Shown here in pieces: positions 32,501 to 44,182 of a DNA stretch of 44,182 bases (position 1 is its first letter; each line of letters begins with the position of its first letter). Both the position numbers and the translations under genes were made by a program. The stretch lies in the NCBI GenBank assembly GCA_027600665.1, contig JADGJL010000097.1:1-44182 (forward strand). Reading direction: 5' to 3'. The notes beneath the pieces were generated by a model that was not told where the DNA came from, ran no database searches, and saw only the letters and a program-made list of their open reading frames with translations. This DNA comes from Irineochytrium annulatum (lineage: Eukaryota; Chytridiomycota; Chytridiomycetes; Chytridiales; Chytridiaceae).

Positions 32501-33032
32501 GCACGAAGGAGACCACCTGGAGTCAAATGATTAGGTGAGAAACACAGGACGCCGAAAAGTTGAAAGACAAACATATTGAGTGAAGTCAGAGCAAAGAAGG
32601 GAGAGCCGTGTCTGATGCTTGTTGTGGAGACGAAGGACTTCGTGATCGGGCTCCTCGAAGTCAATCGTTTCGTATTGATCTAGTTTGAGCGCAAGGTCAA
32701 AGCTTGTCTTCCAGCTCTATTGTCAAGAGAACAAACCATAAACTCGCTTCGTGATATCCTTCTCCGCGGTGCTTTCCTGGTGTGTCGAGTTCGAGAGGAC
32801 GCTAAAGAGGATAGCCTTTAACATTCCTCGGGATAGAAACTGTCTACCTCGAAAAGAACGTTTTTTGAGTGACACGACGCCTCACGGCCCCGCTGGAAGA
32901 GGTGCCCACGATCTCAGCGACGTTCGTGTCGACCTTGTACGCGCCGCTGCCCTTCGGAAGCTGATCCATCGAGATGTCCATGGACTCAGTTGAGGCCTTC
33001 TTCCCCGGGCCACCCCGGAGGTTTGCAGACAT
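29525..33032 (-). CDS. CLC-family chloride channel/transporter with CBS domains, atypical selectivity motifs
   Basis: CLC proteins move chloride, often coupled to H+, across plasma or endomembranes. The multi-exon gene starts MSANLRGGPGKKAS at 33032 and ends DSDDELVGGEKE. An acidic segment, LDQYETIDFEEPDHEVLR, precedes the first TM helix. The membrane domain includes FRAPVGGVMFAIEETTSFF, PTDVVVPNLIIGAVVGR and LELTGDFSYLPAL, all CLC hallmarks. A C-terminal pair of CBS-like segments (SKIMTSSPICLNVVETLNSL and FRLLGLKHVFIIDREGFLVG) follows. Two core motifs are unusual: GSGIPE reads GSGMTE, and GKEGP reads GIDGP, so the gating Glu is Asp. The 66-nt intron near 30788-30856 has no in-frame stop. A long polar loop (residues rich in KERKERLAAGDGS) lies mid-protein. 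Family placement is secure; transport mode is not predictable. Confidence 0.9.
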
Positions 33033-33878
33033 CGAAGAGGGCGGGGTGATGGATCAGGCGAGGGACTCGATCTCGACGGGATACGACAAGGAGCTCAGGG
33101 AGGCGGTGGGTTCGCGGGCCTCTCAGTTTTCAAGCCGTCCCCTTTGCAACAACAAGGCTCAACTGTACCACCAAACATCCAATCTCACGATGTGGCGTCG
33201 AATCACGAACATGCTGTCATCTGCAGATCAACTCGCGCTAGACGTCGCTCTAGACGTCTCCCTGACCGATCGCCACGGCGATAACCTCACAAATGACCTG
33301 GGTGAAAGATATTCGGAATGTTGAAGAAGCACGTCGCCGAAGCACCTGCCGACTCTGAGATGTCGTGTGGTTATAAGATGGATGGCGCCTTGTTGTGGAA
33401 GACGTCGCGCAGAAGGTCCGGATCGGTCGTCACGCCTTATCGCTTTAGATCCCCAGGCAGTGGCCCTGGCTGGTAATTCTTCGGAATGCTGAGGAGGTAG
33501 CTGGCGAACGAGCGACATGTCGTAGGCCGCTAATATTCCCTTCGTGCAGGCAAGACCTGCACCTGTATGAACGTGCCTTTCTTCAGATAAAATATTTACA
33601 TCCAGTTTGCACGCATTTTACGCCTCGGGCGCACGCGGATCGTCATCCTTGAAACGCGAGCAATTCCGTCCCGTTCCGGGGGTAATGATGAAAGAAATTT
33701 GACGAGACCCCCCTGAATCATGCAAAGATTTTTTCGCGTAACCGAAAACTGACATTTGAGCTCTTGATCTTTTTTTTCTATCAGTGCATCGTCCATCATC
33801 CATCAGTGTCCATCGGCCCATCACCGCATCGTGCTCGACGCAGCTGCTTTTCAACCCCAGCCTCCCCCCCGACCTCGC
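33033..33878. other. divergent intergenic region, no gene accepted
   Basis: The 846 bp separate the CLC start (minus) from the ARID-like gene start (plus). Frames at 32974-33324 (plus) and 33228-33518 (minus) show no motif. A pyrimidine run (TTTTTTTTCTATCAG, 33769-33784) and repeated CCATC units (33792-33822) just upstream of the plus-strand gene may belong to its core promoter or 5' UTR. Confidence 0.45.
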
Positions 33879-35397
33879 ATGCCACCCACCGCCACTGTGA
33901 TGTCCGCACTCGACGTTGCTAACGTGGAGCCGCTCTTCTTCGCCTCGATTCTGGCCTCGCTCAAATCCCACCACGTCCGGAACACGGACACGCCCCCGCC
34001 CGAGGACGCCATGGACGCCGCGGTTGACGACCAGCGGGACGGGAGCGGCAAGCGTGTCCCGTCTATCCGACACATCATCACCGAGTACGAGCAGCAGCTC
34101 TCGTCCCCGCCCCAGTCCCCGCTCCAGCGCTCCCTCCCCGTCGTCCGCACTACTGCAGGCGCCTCCCGAGTTGGCAGCCGCATGCAGCGGTCCTCGGTCG
34201 ACGCCTACGGCACACCAGGGCCCGACTCCCCACTGATTTCGCCCTCTCTTGGTCGTCTTTCGGACGAAACGCTCCCACTTGTTCAAGGGGCAACTTTGAC
34301 AAACTCAACCTTCACCATCTTGTCAAGCGAGTCGCCCGTCATCGACAGATCGAACTTCCATCTCCTTTTCGAGGCCTTCCTGAAGGAGTATCACCCGGCC
34401 TACTCGCACGCCAACAACAATGCCTGCTCGTGCGCTGACCATCTTACAAAGTTCATCAGCACGCCAACCTACCACGGCCACTCGTTCGACGCGTACTCGC
34501 TCTTCGCAGTCATTCGCGAGCTGGGTGGGATTCGGAAGGTATGTCCTTGCACATCGAATTCTTAGAGCAAGCACGGTCACTAACTTGTGCCCTTGGGCAA
34601 TTTTCAGGTGAAGTCATGGACGGATGTCGCCCGTCGCCTCGGCTTCGTCCCTAAAAACTCCAATATCTCGGTCCGCATGAAGGCGTGGACCGAGCGGCAT
34701 CACATCACGCCTTTCTTCGACCACCTCTTAGGTATCGAGAACCCGTTTTGCTCCTCGCCTCAGCAACATAACCTGCCCTTCGCCGCCGACGAGCCTCCCT
34801 CACCGCCACCTTCTTCTCCGGGCTCTTTAAAGCGGAAGCGCGACGCCTCGTCGGACTGTGAGGACAACTTCTCTACCTCCTCAAAACAATCCAAAACCGA
34901 AGACAACAACACTGTCGACGCATCCGCCTCGCCCGCCGACTCTGAGCCGTCGGCGGTCGCTGACTCGCCAAAGGTCACGGCCGCGAACTTCCCGACGCTG
35001 TTTGAGGCCTTCTTGGACGAGTTTGCGCCGCTATGCAAGAACATCGGCGGCTGCACCATGCACGACCACGTCGCGGGCTTCAACTCGCCGCCATCGCACC
35101 ACGGGAGATCCTTCTCGCCCTTTAAGCTTTTCGCCGTCGTGAGTGACCTCGGTGGGCCACGTGAGGTGAGACCTATCCTTCTGTTTTGCCAACCTCGCGA
35201 ACACACGCTAAAACTCGTTTTCGCATCTTTAGATTAAATCTTGGACGGAGGTCACTCGCAGGCTTGGGCTCGCCTCGAACTACAAGCATAGCAACGTGTC
35301 GTTCAAGGTAAAGGACTGGGCCGAGAGGCATCACATCCTCGCTTTCTACGACTTCCTGCTGGGTTCTTCGGCGACGAAATCGGAGGCGTTAACTTAG
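33879..35397 (+). CDS. protein with two ARID-like (BRIGHT-like) domains
   Basis: Three exons (33879-34538, 34608-35165, 35233-35397) give 460 residues. About residues 160-270 and 345-455 are two copies of one domain. Copy 1 has LFEAFLKEYHPAY, SFDAYSLFAVIRELGG, KSWTDVARRLGF and WTERHHITPFFDHLLG. Copy 2 has LFEAFLDEFAPLC, SFSPFKLFAVVSDLGG, KSWTEVTRRLGL and WAERHHILAFYDFLLG. The order of a helix, an LF-x-x-V-x-x-x-GG turn and W-x-x-V-x-x-x-LG matches the ARID DNA-binding fold, though this is distant. The linker has a likely nuclear localisation signal (LKRKRDASSD) and Ser/Pro-rich disorder. Both copies carry a Cys/His pair (CSCADH, CTMHDH). A phase-0 intron interrupts both copies at the same place. 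A nuclear DNA-binding role is inferred. An ATG at 33900 is an alternative start. Confidence 0.75.
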
Positions 35398-35788
35398 TCT
35401 TTATTCTTGAACTGGCTGTTTTTCTTTGATCCCTTCTCATTTCCCGGTTGGATTTTTACTTATCCATGGTCTTCCTTCCTGGTACCCTTTTTTGGAAGCC
35501 CACTAGACGATTATCTACTGTTCTAGACCTTTATCTTATTCAGCTGGGCATGCCAGCGCCGTCCAATTTCCCACTTTCCTTTCACTGTAGGCATGAGTCG
35601 TAGCTTGGTCTCGCCTAAGTTCTCCTGTCATATCCTTCCTTTCGTTTTGCTTTACGCCGCACATCCTCGTGTTCCTGTATCTGAATAACAATAGAGCGTA
35701 CGCCGTTTTTTTCAAAGACCGCCGAAGTACGGAATTTGACATACCGCAGCTCCAAGGCCAGCAACACTCACCGACATATCGCATTCCC
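35398..35788. other. intergenic, no gene recognised
   Basis: The 391 bp between the ARID-like gene and RSPH4/6 are T-rich at first (3' UTR-like). No motif-bearing frame was seen on either strand. The last 100 bp, immediately upstream of the radial spoke gene, presumably hold its promoter. Confidence 0.45.
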
Positions 35789-38415
35789 ATGGACGGCGAA
35801 GACTCGAACCCTCTCGAGTCCGGCGGTGACGGGCCCTTCGACCCGTCGTCCCAGCAAGGTGCGGATCAGAACGAGGACTTCGACGTCTCCCGCCCGGACT
35901 CGTCCCTTCCGGACGAGCAGATTAACGTCGACCCGCAAGCGATCGCGGGGGACCCTCAGATCCCCGACGCCGAGGTGTCCGCCACCGGTCCCCCGGCTCC
36001 AGCTGCGCCCGCCGCCAATCCCGTGGATGTGGCCAGCTCCGAGGCGCTCGACACACCTAGGGACGCCGACACGCCGTCGGGCGATCCCATGGCCGCCGCC
36101 GGTGGTGCCGGACCTGCGGCTCCCGGTGGGGAGCAGCAGCCCGTACCCGCGCAGGCCGCGGCGCCGCCGGCGTCGCAGGCGCCCCCGCAGAAGAACTTCG
36201 ATTTTCTCCGCAGGAAGGACAACTATGTTAGGCCGGATTCGAACCTGCCGGAGGATGCCGAGTTTTCGTTGGCCAAGGCGTTTTTGATGACGAACTCGGA
36301 GAAGACGGAGATGAACCTTTATGATCATCTGAGCTTGACGGTCATGAGGATCCTGGAGACGAGGCCCAACAATGCCGTCGGTAGGTGTTTACGGTGTTAA
36401 TTCTTAGCGTTGTAGACTGGCTTGTTGAACTAAAATTCGCGGTGGGCTCTTCATGCAGATATTTTCGAGACCATCAGTTCGGAGATCAAACGTTCTAAAT
36501 TTAATGCCGAACTCCCCGGCGCACCGGGGTCTTTCAAGGTTCGCAATTTTTTTGAGGTGACTCATACTCAACGTTGTTAAGCGGGCACCCGAGGAGAACC
36601 GTTGGAATGCTATCGCCAAGGAGCAAATCAAACTCTTCGAGGTTCGTACTCTTGCTGAACAAAAGAGAGTTAAATTGTATTGGGTCTTTTAGCGTACAAC
36701 CGACGAAGAGGGCATGATGGATGATAGCGGCGAAGGAGAGCTTCCCGACATTATGGACCTCTCAAACCTATGGGAGTGGGCTAACGTGAGTTGATCGTTG
36801 TTCGACACTGTCTTTTCCTTGTGTCTAATCTGACGTTGTTTTCAGATCTCTTTTGGCAAAGAAGAGACTTTCACCCTCTTCCTGAGCCTAAAGAAGCTCG
36901 TGGCCGACAAACCGCTGAAGTCAGTCCGCCTCTGGGGGAAAATACTGGGCCTTCAAAACCCCTACATCATCGTCGAGGGCGAGCTCCGCGATGGGGCCGT
37001 GGACGACGACGAGTTCGTGGCCAACCCGCCGTCGCAGGAGGAGATCGACCAGAGGAAGGAGGAGGAGGAGGCCGCCGCGAACGCCATCGCGGCGGCCCCG
37101 AGCGCGGAGGACGAGGAGGGCGGAAGCGGTGGGGCCGCTGCGCCGGTGGATGACGAGGCGGGACTGCCGAAGCCGAAGGTGAAGATCATTCCGCCGCTGC
37201 CGAGGGAGCAGAGGAACGGCGTAAACAAGTACGTATACTACACGTGCAATTACAGTAAGTATAGCCGTTGAAACCGTTCACTCGTGGAAGCGCTAACTTG
37301 TGTGCAATAGTCGGCGGGCCATGGGTCAGGCTCCCTGATGTTATTCCCGAGAAGCTGCAGGCTTCCCGAAGCATCTGCAAGTACTTCACCGGTGATCTGA
37401 CCCACCAGGTACATTTTTTGGATCTGGGAGTTTTCGTTAATACGACGGTCTCGTAGATTATCAGCTATCCGGCGTTCAACGGAAATGAGGCCCAATATTT
37501 GCGATGCCAAATTGCCCGCATTTCTGCGGCGACGGTTGCTAGCCCTTCGGGTTACTATATGTTTGACCCAGAGGAGGCCGATGGAGAGGAAGGTTTGTAA
37601 TACAGCTTTAGATCATTCTGACGAACTTTCATAGCGGAGAGCTCGACCATCATTATCAATCCGGAGTACGAGGGGCTCCCCAACGACGCGCTGCTGAACC
37701 CAACGAACTGGGTCCACCACGTGCCGTATATTTTGCCCCAGGGTAGGGTTACCTGGGAGAATCCGATGTCGGGCGCCACCAACGGCTCCGACGACGGAGA
37801 CAACAACGACGACGAGGGTGGCAGTGACAACGGGTCCGACGACAATGGCTCCAACGCGGGCTCGAACGCCGAGCCTATCGAGCCTGAGACTGGCCCGGCC
37901 ATTCTCACCAGCCTTTCCGCGGATGATGGTACGTTTTCGCTTGACAGTTAGGCTTGATGCTTGAATTCAATAATCCGCTTTTAGACGTTGCCGAAGGTAT
38001 ACCGGCGTGGACGTCTCGCATCTGCTCCAACCTGAGCCCGTCGAAATTCTCCCCCGTCCTCCTCCGCTCCACCCGCTGGCCCGGCGCTACGGTCGTCGCC
38101 TACAACGATAAATTTGCCAATATCTATGTGGGGGACGGCATTCGGGAGCAGCCGATGTCCCAGGGCGGCCTCTTTATCCCGCCGCCGCTACCAGACGTAA
38201 TGAAAGAGTTCGTGCTCGTTGTCAAGACTGAGGAGGAGGAGGCGGAGGAGGGCGCCCCGCCGAAGGAGACAATGTTGGTAGAGCAGAAGGACCCGACCGT
38301 TGCGGAGGAGCAGGCGTATGAGGAGCTGAAGAAGGCGAAGGAGGAGGAAGGGAAGGAGGAGGAGGAGGAGGGCAGCGCGGAGGGGAGCGAGGCGCCGGAG
38401 GAGGACGAGGATTGA
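35789..38415 (+). CDS. flagellar radial spoke head protein (RSPH4A/RSPH6A, Chlamydomonas RSP4/6)
   Basis: RSP4/6 forms the radial spoke head that contacts the central pair in motile 9+2 axonemes. Nine exons (35789-36380, 36459-36538, 36582-36641, 36693-36785, 36846-37254, 37311-37408, 37457-37592, 37635-37928, 37985-38415) give 730 residues in frame. A disordered Pro/Ala/Asp-rich N-terminus precedes the conserved [20 protein letters not shown]. Family segments follow: [37 protein letters not shown] [88 protein letters not shown] and LRSTRWPGA. The C-terminus is a Glu/Lys-rich run. This gene is the best evidence that the organism makes flagellated zoospores. Confidence 0.94.
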
Positions 38416-38752
38416 GGGGTTAGGTTGCGCAGACGTTAAGCCTGTTAAGGGGCGTTACGCTGTTAAACGTTCTGAGGTTTTCTACTTTCATATCCGTCCA
38501 TGCATGAAAGCCTTGTTCTTCAATCAGTTCACCGTTATTAATTTTGCAATTCTACGTTTACACGATAAAGTAGGGAGGCTGCATCTTTCTTTATCTACTG
38601 CTTTCGCGTTCGAAATAGAATACTTGTAAATAAAAAAGCCGCCGCGTCACCCACGCACACCCCCTTACAAAAGGTATTCGGACCTTCTTTTAAACGCCAT
38701 CATCAGACATGTCTACTAAGAACTGACATTACCACCAATGATAGAGGAGTCG
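38416..38752. other. convergent 3' region, no gene recognised
   Basis: The 337 bp between the RSPH4/6 stop and the SerRS stop are the 3' flanks of two convergent genes. They hold AT-rich runs (AAATAAAAAAGCC near 38627) that could serve polyadenylation. Nothing else was recognised. Confidence 0.5.
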
Positions 38753-40423
38753 TTACTTCTTCCCCTTCCCTTCCGGTTTCGCCTTCACCTCCTCCTTTCT
38801 AAAAGGAATGAACGATTTATTCCTCATATAGGGCCGAAGGACGACGGGGATCTCGATTCCATCTTCCTTCTGGTAGTTCTCCACGAGGCAACACAAAGTG
38901 CGCTCAGTTGCCGTCAACGTGCAGTTAAGGGCGTGTGCGTACCGCTTGGTCGTCTCGTTTAACTACCAGCAGTTTAGACTCTTGTCAACAATAGCCGAGG
39001 CGATAGTTGTTTCGAAACACGCACCTTCTTCGCACCGAAGCGGATGTCGAGGGCGCGAGTCTGGTAATCCGTACAATTCGAACACGAGACCAGCTCCTTG
39101 TATGTCCCTTGGAATGGGAACCACGCCTCCAAATCGTACTTCTTAGCCGCCGCATTATTAAGCGCCTTCGACACGATGTTCACAACGCGATAAGGGAAAC
39201 CCAGCTGAGGTAAAAGCATATGTTAGAAAACTCTTTAGGACGAGTACCAACGCTTTGGTAGAATTCCTCAGCGGCCTTCAGCATTTCGTCGTGCATCTCC
39301 CACGATTTCTCGGGGTCCGTCAGGACGAACTGCTCGACCTTCTCGAACTGGTGGACGCGAAAGATACCCCAGTTGTCCCTGCCGTGCGCCCCAGCCTCTT
39401 TCCGGAAACACGTCGACGTCCCTGCATACTTCTTCGGAAGCTCTTTCTCCTCCAACCACTCGCCCATGTGCATCGCCGAGATTGGCTGCTCCGACGTCGC
39501 AATAAGATAGCTGGTGCTTCCCTCGACCTCCTCGCCATTAGGGCCTATGACACCGGTTAAAGTAGGAAAAATAATTGCTTCAACCCATACCAAGCTCGCC
39601 CTGAACTTTATATAGTGCCTCGTCAAACTCCTCCAGCTGAGCTGTCTTTCCCATAATGTCTTTGTTCATAAAAAACGGCGTCCAAAGCTTCGTGTATCCC
39701 CTGTCCTCGAGAAAGTCGAGACCATATTGCATGAGGGCGAAGTTCAAGTCCACACCCGGCCCCGTCAGGAAGAATCCGCGATGACCCGCAATCTTCGTAC
39801 CCCTCGCCTGATCGTACATCCCAAGCTTGTCCATAATCTCGTGGTGCGGCAATAGGCCTGGCACTCCCTTCTCCTTCGCCGCGGCGGGCACCCCCTCCCC
39901 TGCGACCAACTTCATCCTTCTGAGCTTCTCGTCCGCCTCCGTCTGCCCTTCCGGCCACCACGTTTTAACGAGCCCGTTGTCGTCTTCCGTGTCCGACACG
40001 ATAACGGTATCGTGAACAAGGTTGCCCAGGCTGTTTAGCTTCCGGTTCAGAATCGCTTCTTTCTCCGCCACTTTCTTCTCCAGCGCGCCCTTCTCCGCCG
40101 TGAATCGGTCCTTCTCTTTTAGCAGGTCCTCTGCCTCGGCCTTCTTCTTTTCCTTCATCAAAGCCCCGATCTTCTTCTGCACGGCGTTAATCTCCTTGTT
40201 GATCTCATCTGCGTCGAATCGCGCTGCATTGGACGCGAGGACGTGCAGTTAGTCGCAAGAAATTTCCGAGGCATGGCAGAAACCGACCTTTCTTCCAGTC
40301 GTTGTCTAACGCGATGATCTCGTCGACGATCTCGACAGGTTGATAGCGACGGCGCTGCGATTCACGAACGACATTGGGATCGTTGCCCTTGTCGGCGCGG
40401 AAGAGGTTGATGTCGAGGCCCAT
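38753..40423 (-). CDS. SES1: cytosolic seryl-tRNA synthetase
   Basis: Charges tRNA-Ser (and tRNA-Sec where present) with serine. The start [17 protein letters not shown] at 40423 matches eukaryotic cytosolic SerRS N-termini. The first 120 residues form the long coiled-coil tRNA-binding arm (rich in [16 protein letters not shown]). The class II core follows: [58 protein letters not shown] and [13 protein letters not shown]. Motif 2 is [20 protein letters not shown], and motif 3 lies in [20 protein letters not shown]. It ends with the basic tail [10 protein letters not shown] seen in eukaryotic enzymes. The gene is split by several short introns (near 40230-40290, 39550-39590, 39200-39250, 38960-39025). 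No mitochondrial presequence is visible. All key residues appear intact. Confidence 0.95.
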
Positions 40424-40610
40424 CTCAATGGAAGTATCAATAAATGTCAAAACGAAACTGTTACTTTATTTGATTGTGCATTGCATGAATCACCCAGGTC
40501 ATACCGTGAAGCTAACTGTCGCTTCAAGCCAAATACTCCCAACGTTTACTTTACCACTATTATCACAACCCCTTACCCCCACCATTTTCCTCTTCGCTTC
40601 CCTTCGCATG

Positions 40611-41411
<801 letters not shown>

Positions 41412-41562
41412 TTCCCTGCGGGATCGTCCGTCCGGGTATCTTGGAGGAGGACGGGGGGTCCCACGGTGAATGGATTCAATGGGTGATTGACAACCGCTAT
41501 TATTTATTCCAGTCCTGATTAATATCATAGATTCACCCACGACCCTAAAATCATCATCCTTA

Positions 41563-42947
41563 TTAAAAGACGGTCCCGTCAGAAATAATCTCTATCGGCG
41601 GCCCTTTGGTGTCCGGCCTTTTCTTAGCGGCAATCTCGCGGCCCAACTTCCAGGTACCTAAGAACTGGCATATCAGAACAACTCTTGGCGACATGTAAAC
41701 GTCAATCACATACCCGCTTCGAGAACCTTCACCAGAGGCAGTTCTTCCTCAGTCATACCGAGCTTCTCGCGCACTCCTTTACCGACGAGATCCAAAAGGG
41801 CCACGGTCAATCCGCGCCACTCCACAATAACGTCGTCGAACACTTCGAATCGAGGGATCACATCCTTCGCAAACTTGTCGACTAGAGGCTTTCTTAGGGT
41901 GATAACTCCAAAATCGACGAAGAGGCCCCCGTTCCTGTACTCGGCGAGCCCAGTCATGGCCGGAATGCCGTCAAAGCTGATCCCCACAAGCGATAGCGGC
42001 TCCATCAGGGAGTATGAAAGCCACTGCGACAGCTTATGGAACGCGATCAGCTCCTCGCCGGGGACAGCAGCCGCCGCGCCACGCTCGGCCTTCGCGATCG
42101 CCGCCATCGCCTTGCTGGGCCACACGTCTCCGAGCGAAACGCCGTCGAGCTTCGTCCTCGACGCGGGCCAGATGCCGCCGAGACCGTCCATGACCACCGT
42201 CCAAAGGGCCTTCACTTGGACCCGCGTATGGCCGTCCTTGCCTTTAACCGTCGTAGGGTGCGCCAGGAGGTAGTCGACCATGTTGCCCGGCCGCTTGACC
42301 GCGCCCTCACCGAAAAACTGCGGGTTCGCGTCGCACACGCGCCCCAATGCCTGGAGGAGCTTGACTCGGCCGTCGGCTCCGACGAGCGGATTAGCGTCGG
42401 CCACCTGGAAAGCGGCGTTCAGGGACTCAGTCGAAACCTTGGCGAGGCCCTTTGAGTCCGCGCGGTGCGGATTAGCCGGGTCCGACGAGAATCCGGCTGC
42501 CAGGAACCAGTCAAGGGACGCGATCGCGAGGCCTTCGGACCTGCCGTACGTCGTGTTCGGGTCAGGCTTGCACGTGGCCGACGTGGTGTACTTCCATGTG
42601 GGCCCAGCGCCGGCATCGAGCAGCACTGAGACGACAAAGAGGTCCAGGAGTCGGCGGACGGCCTCGAGCTTGTCGACGCCAGATTTCGTCCAGGACTCCA
42701 AGAGCGTGTGCACGCGGGTGATGGCCTTCTGCCCAGGTGGGGCAACCTCGAAATGCCTCCAACGCGAATGGGGAGGGATCACGGATGGCGAGGAGTAGTC
42801 GCGTCTGATGAGCGACACGACGCTGTCAACGACGGATGGCAGCACTGACAGATCGAGATCGAAGTTCTGCAGGTGCTCGGGGTGCTTGAGAAGGGCCGAT
42901 GTCCTGCCGCGGACGGCCTCGAGGGACCTCAGGTAACTGACGGACAT
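41563..42947 (-). CDS. URC4: Urc4/Urg3-like uracil catabolism protein (DUF1688)
   Basis: URC4 is part of the fungal URC pathway, in which uracil is used as a nitrogen source; its exact reaction is not settled. Two exons (41714-42947 and 41563-41657) give 442 residues, the normal family length. The start MSVSYLRSLEAVRGR at 42947 is typical; a frame extension to 43058 looks like 5' UTR. Family hallmarks: IPPHSRWRHFE, ARRLLDLF-type VRRLLDLFVVSVLLDAGAGP, GRSEGLAIASLDWFLAAGFS, FGEGAVKRPGNMVDYLL, SRTKLDGVSLGDVWPS, and the C-terminal PPIEIISDGTVF joined across a 56-nt intron. URC1 or URC6 partners are not in the window. Together with URA5 the genome has both pyrimidine synthesis and a uracil-breakdown route, but the two loci are 33 kb apart and not linked. 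Confidence 0.92.
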
Positions 42948-43059
42948 CGCGAATGGAAAGCGGAATGAAGAAGGGTTTTCTGAAAATTCTGTCAAGGAAG
43001 CAATATGTATTTCTATTCGTCTTCCCGTCTGTGCTGCGGAATGTGCGGTGCTGGACAAC

Positions 43060-44182
43060 TCATTCGCCCTTCTTCTTCTTCGCGGTCCGGTACTCGCCTG
43101 GGTAAACGCCGTTAAGCAGGGAAAGGTTGGAAATAGTTAGCTTAATTACTCACCGGTTACAATAGCATGATCTCTTTCGTACGGCTCCAACGTGACCTGC
43201 TCTTTCGGCTTAATCTTCTCCTCCCGCAGCTTGTTGACTTCCCGAGCGAACACGACAGACGCCTCCACCGTCGAGTCAATGCAGTTGGCCTTGATTGAGA
43301 TAACAATGTGACCGCCGACTTTCAGGAACATGTGGGCGTTGATGCCCACGATACGAGCCTGGTCCGGTTGCGCAACGTCGGCAAAGATAACGTCGACCAT
43401 CCCAACAAGCATGCGGTACTTGTGCGGGTGCCGTGCGTCCTCGATAATGGGAATCACGTTGACGCGCTTCTTAGCCATGTTGATCAAGTCGCGGCCGGAT
43501 CGGTGAGAGAATTCGACTGCGTACACGAGACCCTCCTAAAGAAGAACAGCGCATGAGAAAGCCGTCCCGCAGCAAAGGTGATAAAAACACACCAAAGTAT
43601 TTATAAAGGGGAAGGAAGGGAAGACTCACCGGTCCAACGATATCGGCGACGTGGCTGACACTTGTCCCGCTGGCCGCTCCCAAGTACAAGACCTTCTTGC
43701 CGGGAGCAATGAAGATATTGTCCAAACCTCCCAACACGCCAGCAGCCAACTTAGAACGGAACGGGTTCCAAATCCTATACTCCGTCTTCGTGCCGTCGGA
43801 GTTCTGTTAGCGACAGACCAACACGCGGTTAGGAACACATCCCAACTTCCGCAGGCAACATGAAGTGAAATTACATCAGCATTGATCCTCTTCTCGCCGT
43901 ACACCGCATCGCCCGGAACCAGGTTCTTCGTGACAAGATGATCCTCCTTCCCGCGAGCAACAAAGATCCCCTCGTGACGGTGCGGCTCGACGATGACCTT
44001 GGCACCTCCCTTGGCTCCACCCCTCCCACCGCCGCGCGCACCACCCCTTCCACCCCTGCCGCCAGGACCTCCACGACCACCTCCACGACCGCCGGGGGCA
44101 CCCCTGCCGCCGCCACGTCCACCCCCGCCCCGGCCCCCCCCCCCACCGCCGCGAAATACGAGGCCCCGGTGGGCGCCCCGGG
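43060..44182 (-). CDS. NOP1: fibrillarin, box C/D snoRNP 2'-O-methyltransferase (5' end truncated by window edge)
   Basis: Fibrillarin 2'-O-methylates rRNA, guided by box C/D snoRNAs, in the nucleolus. The visible N-terminus is a long Gly/Arg-rich (GAR) domain ([20 protein letters not shown]). Then come [40 protein letters not shown] and the AdoMet-binding motif [20 protein letters not shown]. Further on are [44 protein letters not shown] and [20 protein letters not shown]. Catalytic Lys/Asp residues of the fibrillarin tetrad appear present. Several short introns interrupt it (near 43098-43155, 43535-43630, 43800-43880). The stop is at 43060. The start codon and the first residues are beyond the right edge. 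Confidence 0.96.

Noticed and set aside
33238..33262. Short direct repeat CTAGACGTCGCTCTAGACGTC in the CLC/ARID intergenic region
   Set aside because: Only two copies of about 9 bp; no terminal repeats or other mobile-element features around it.
35736..36287. 183-codon Arg/Pro-rich plus-strand frame
   Set aside because: Out-of-frame shadow of the Pro/Ala/Asp-rich first exon of RSPH4/6.
43990..44150. Possible simple-sequence repeat at the right edge
   Set aside because: It is the coding sequence of the Gly/Arg-rich domain of fibrillarin, in frame with the catalytic part.

Overview
The window looks like nuclear DNA of a flagellated (zoosporic) fungus, most likely a chytrid or close relative. 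Genes lie on both strands and are interrupted by many very short introns, mostly about 40 to 70 nt, with GT-AG ends and CTNAC-like branch sites. Most exons were joined by reading frame and splice-site logic; no transcript data were available. Fungal signs are a free-standing orotate phosphoribosyltransferase, a Urc4/DUF1688 uracil-catabolism protein and an Ugo1-like carrier. A clear radial spoke head protein (RSPH4/6) shows that the organism builds a motile 9+2 flagellum, which Dikarya do not.

Layout, left to right: GAR1 (snoRNP, 3' end cut by the window edge), a p23/Sba1 co-chaperone, Yra1/ALYREF mRNA export adaptor, aquaporin, mitochondrial PPR protein, URA5, OST1, aldehyde dehydrogenase and REV7. 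This part is compact housekeeping sequence. Positions 13.1-28.9 kb are more accessory. They hold a GT14 (core-2/I-branching-like) glycosyltransferase, a convergent pair of paralogous signal-peptide/one-TM proteins (one with a 50-residue tandem repeat studded with dibasic sites), a Ser/Pro-rich orphan, an AT-richer orphan, a second GT14 gene whose expected catalytic Glu is Gln, an Ugo1/SLC25A46-like carrier and a decayed short-chain dehydrogenase. From 29.5 kb come an atypical CLC channel/transporter with CBS domains, a protein with two ARID-like domains, RSPH4/6, seryl-tRNA synthetase, a UBE2W-type E2 with an 8-nt microexon, URC4, and fibrillarin/NOP1 cut by the right edge.

Most neighbours are functionally unrelated, as expected in a eukaryote. 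The group with the best claim to acting together is 14.6-25.1 kb: two secretory-pathway glycosyltransferases flanking two related secreted/membrane proteins. That link is inferred from position only. No tRNA, rRNA, CRISPR array or complete transposon was recognised.
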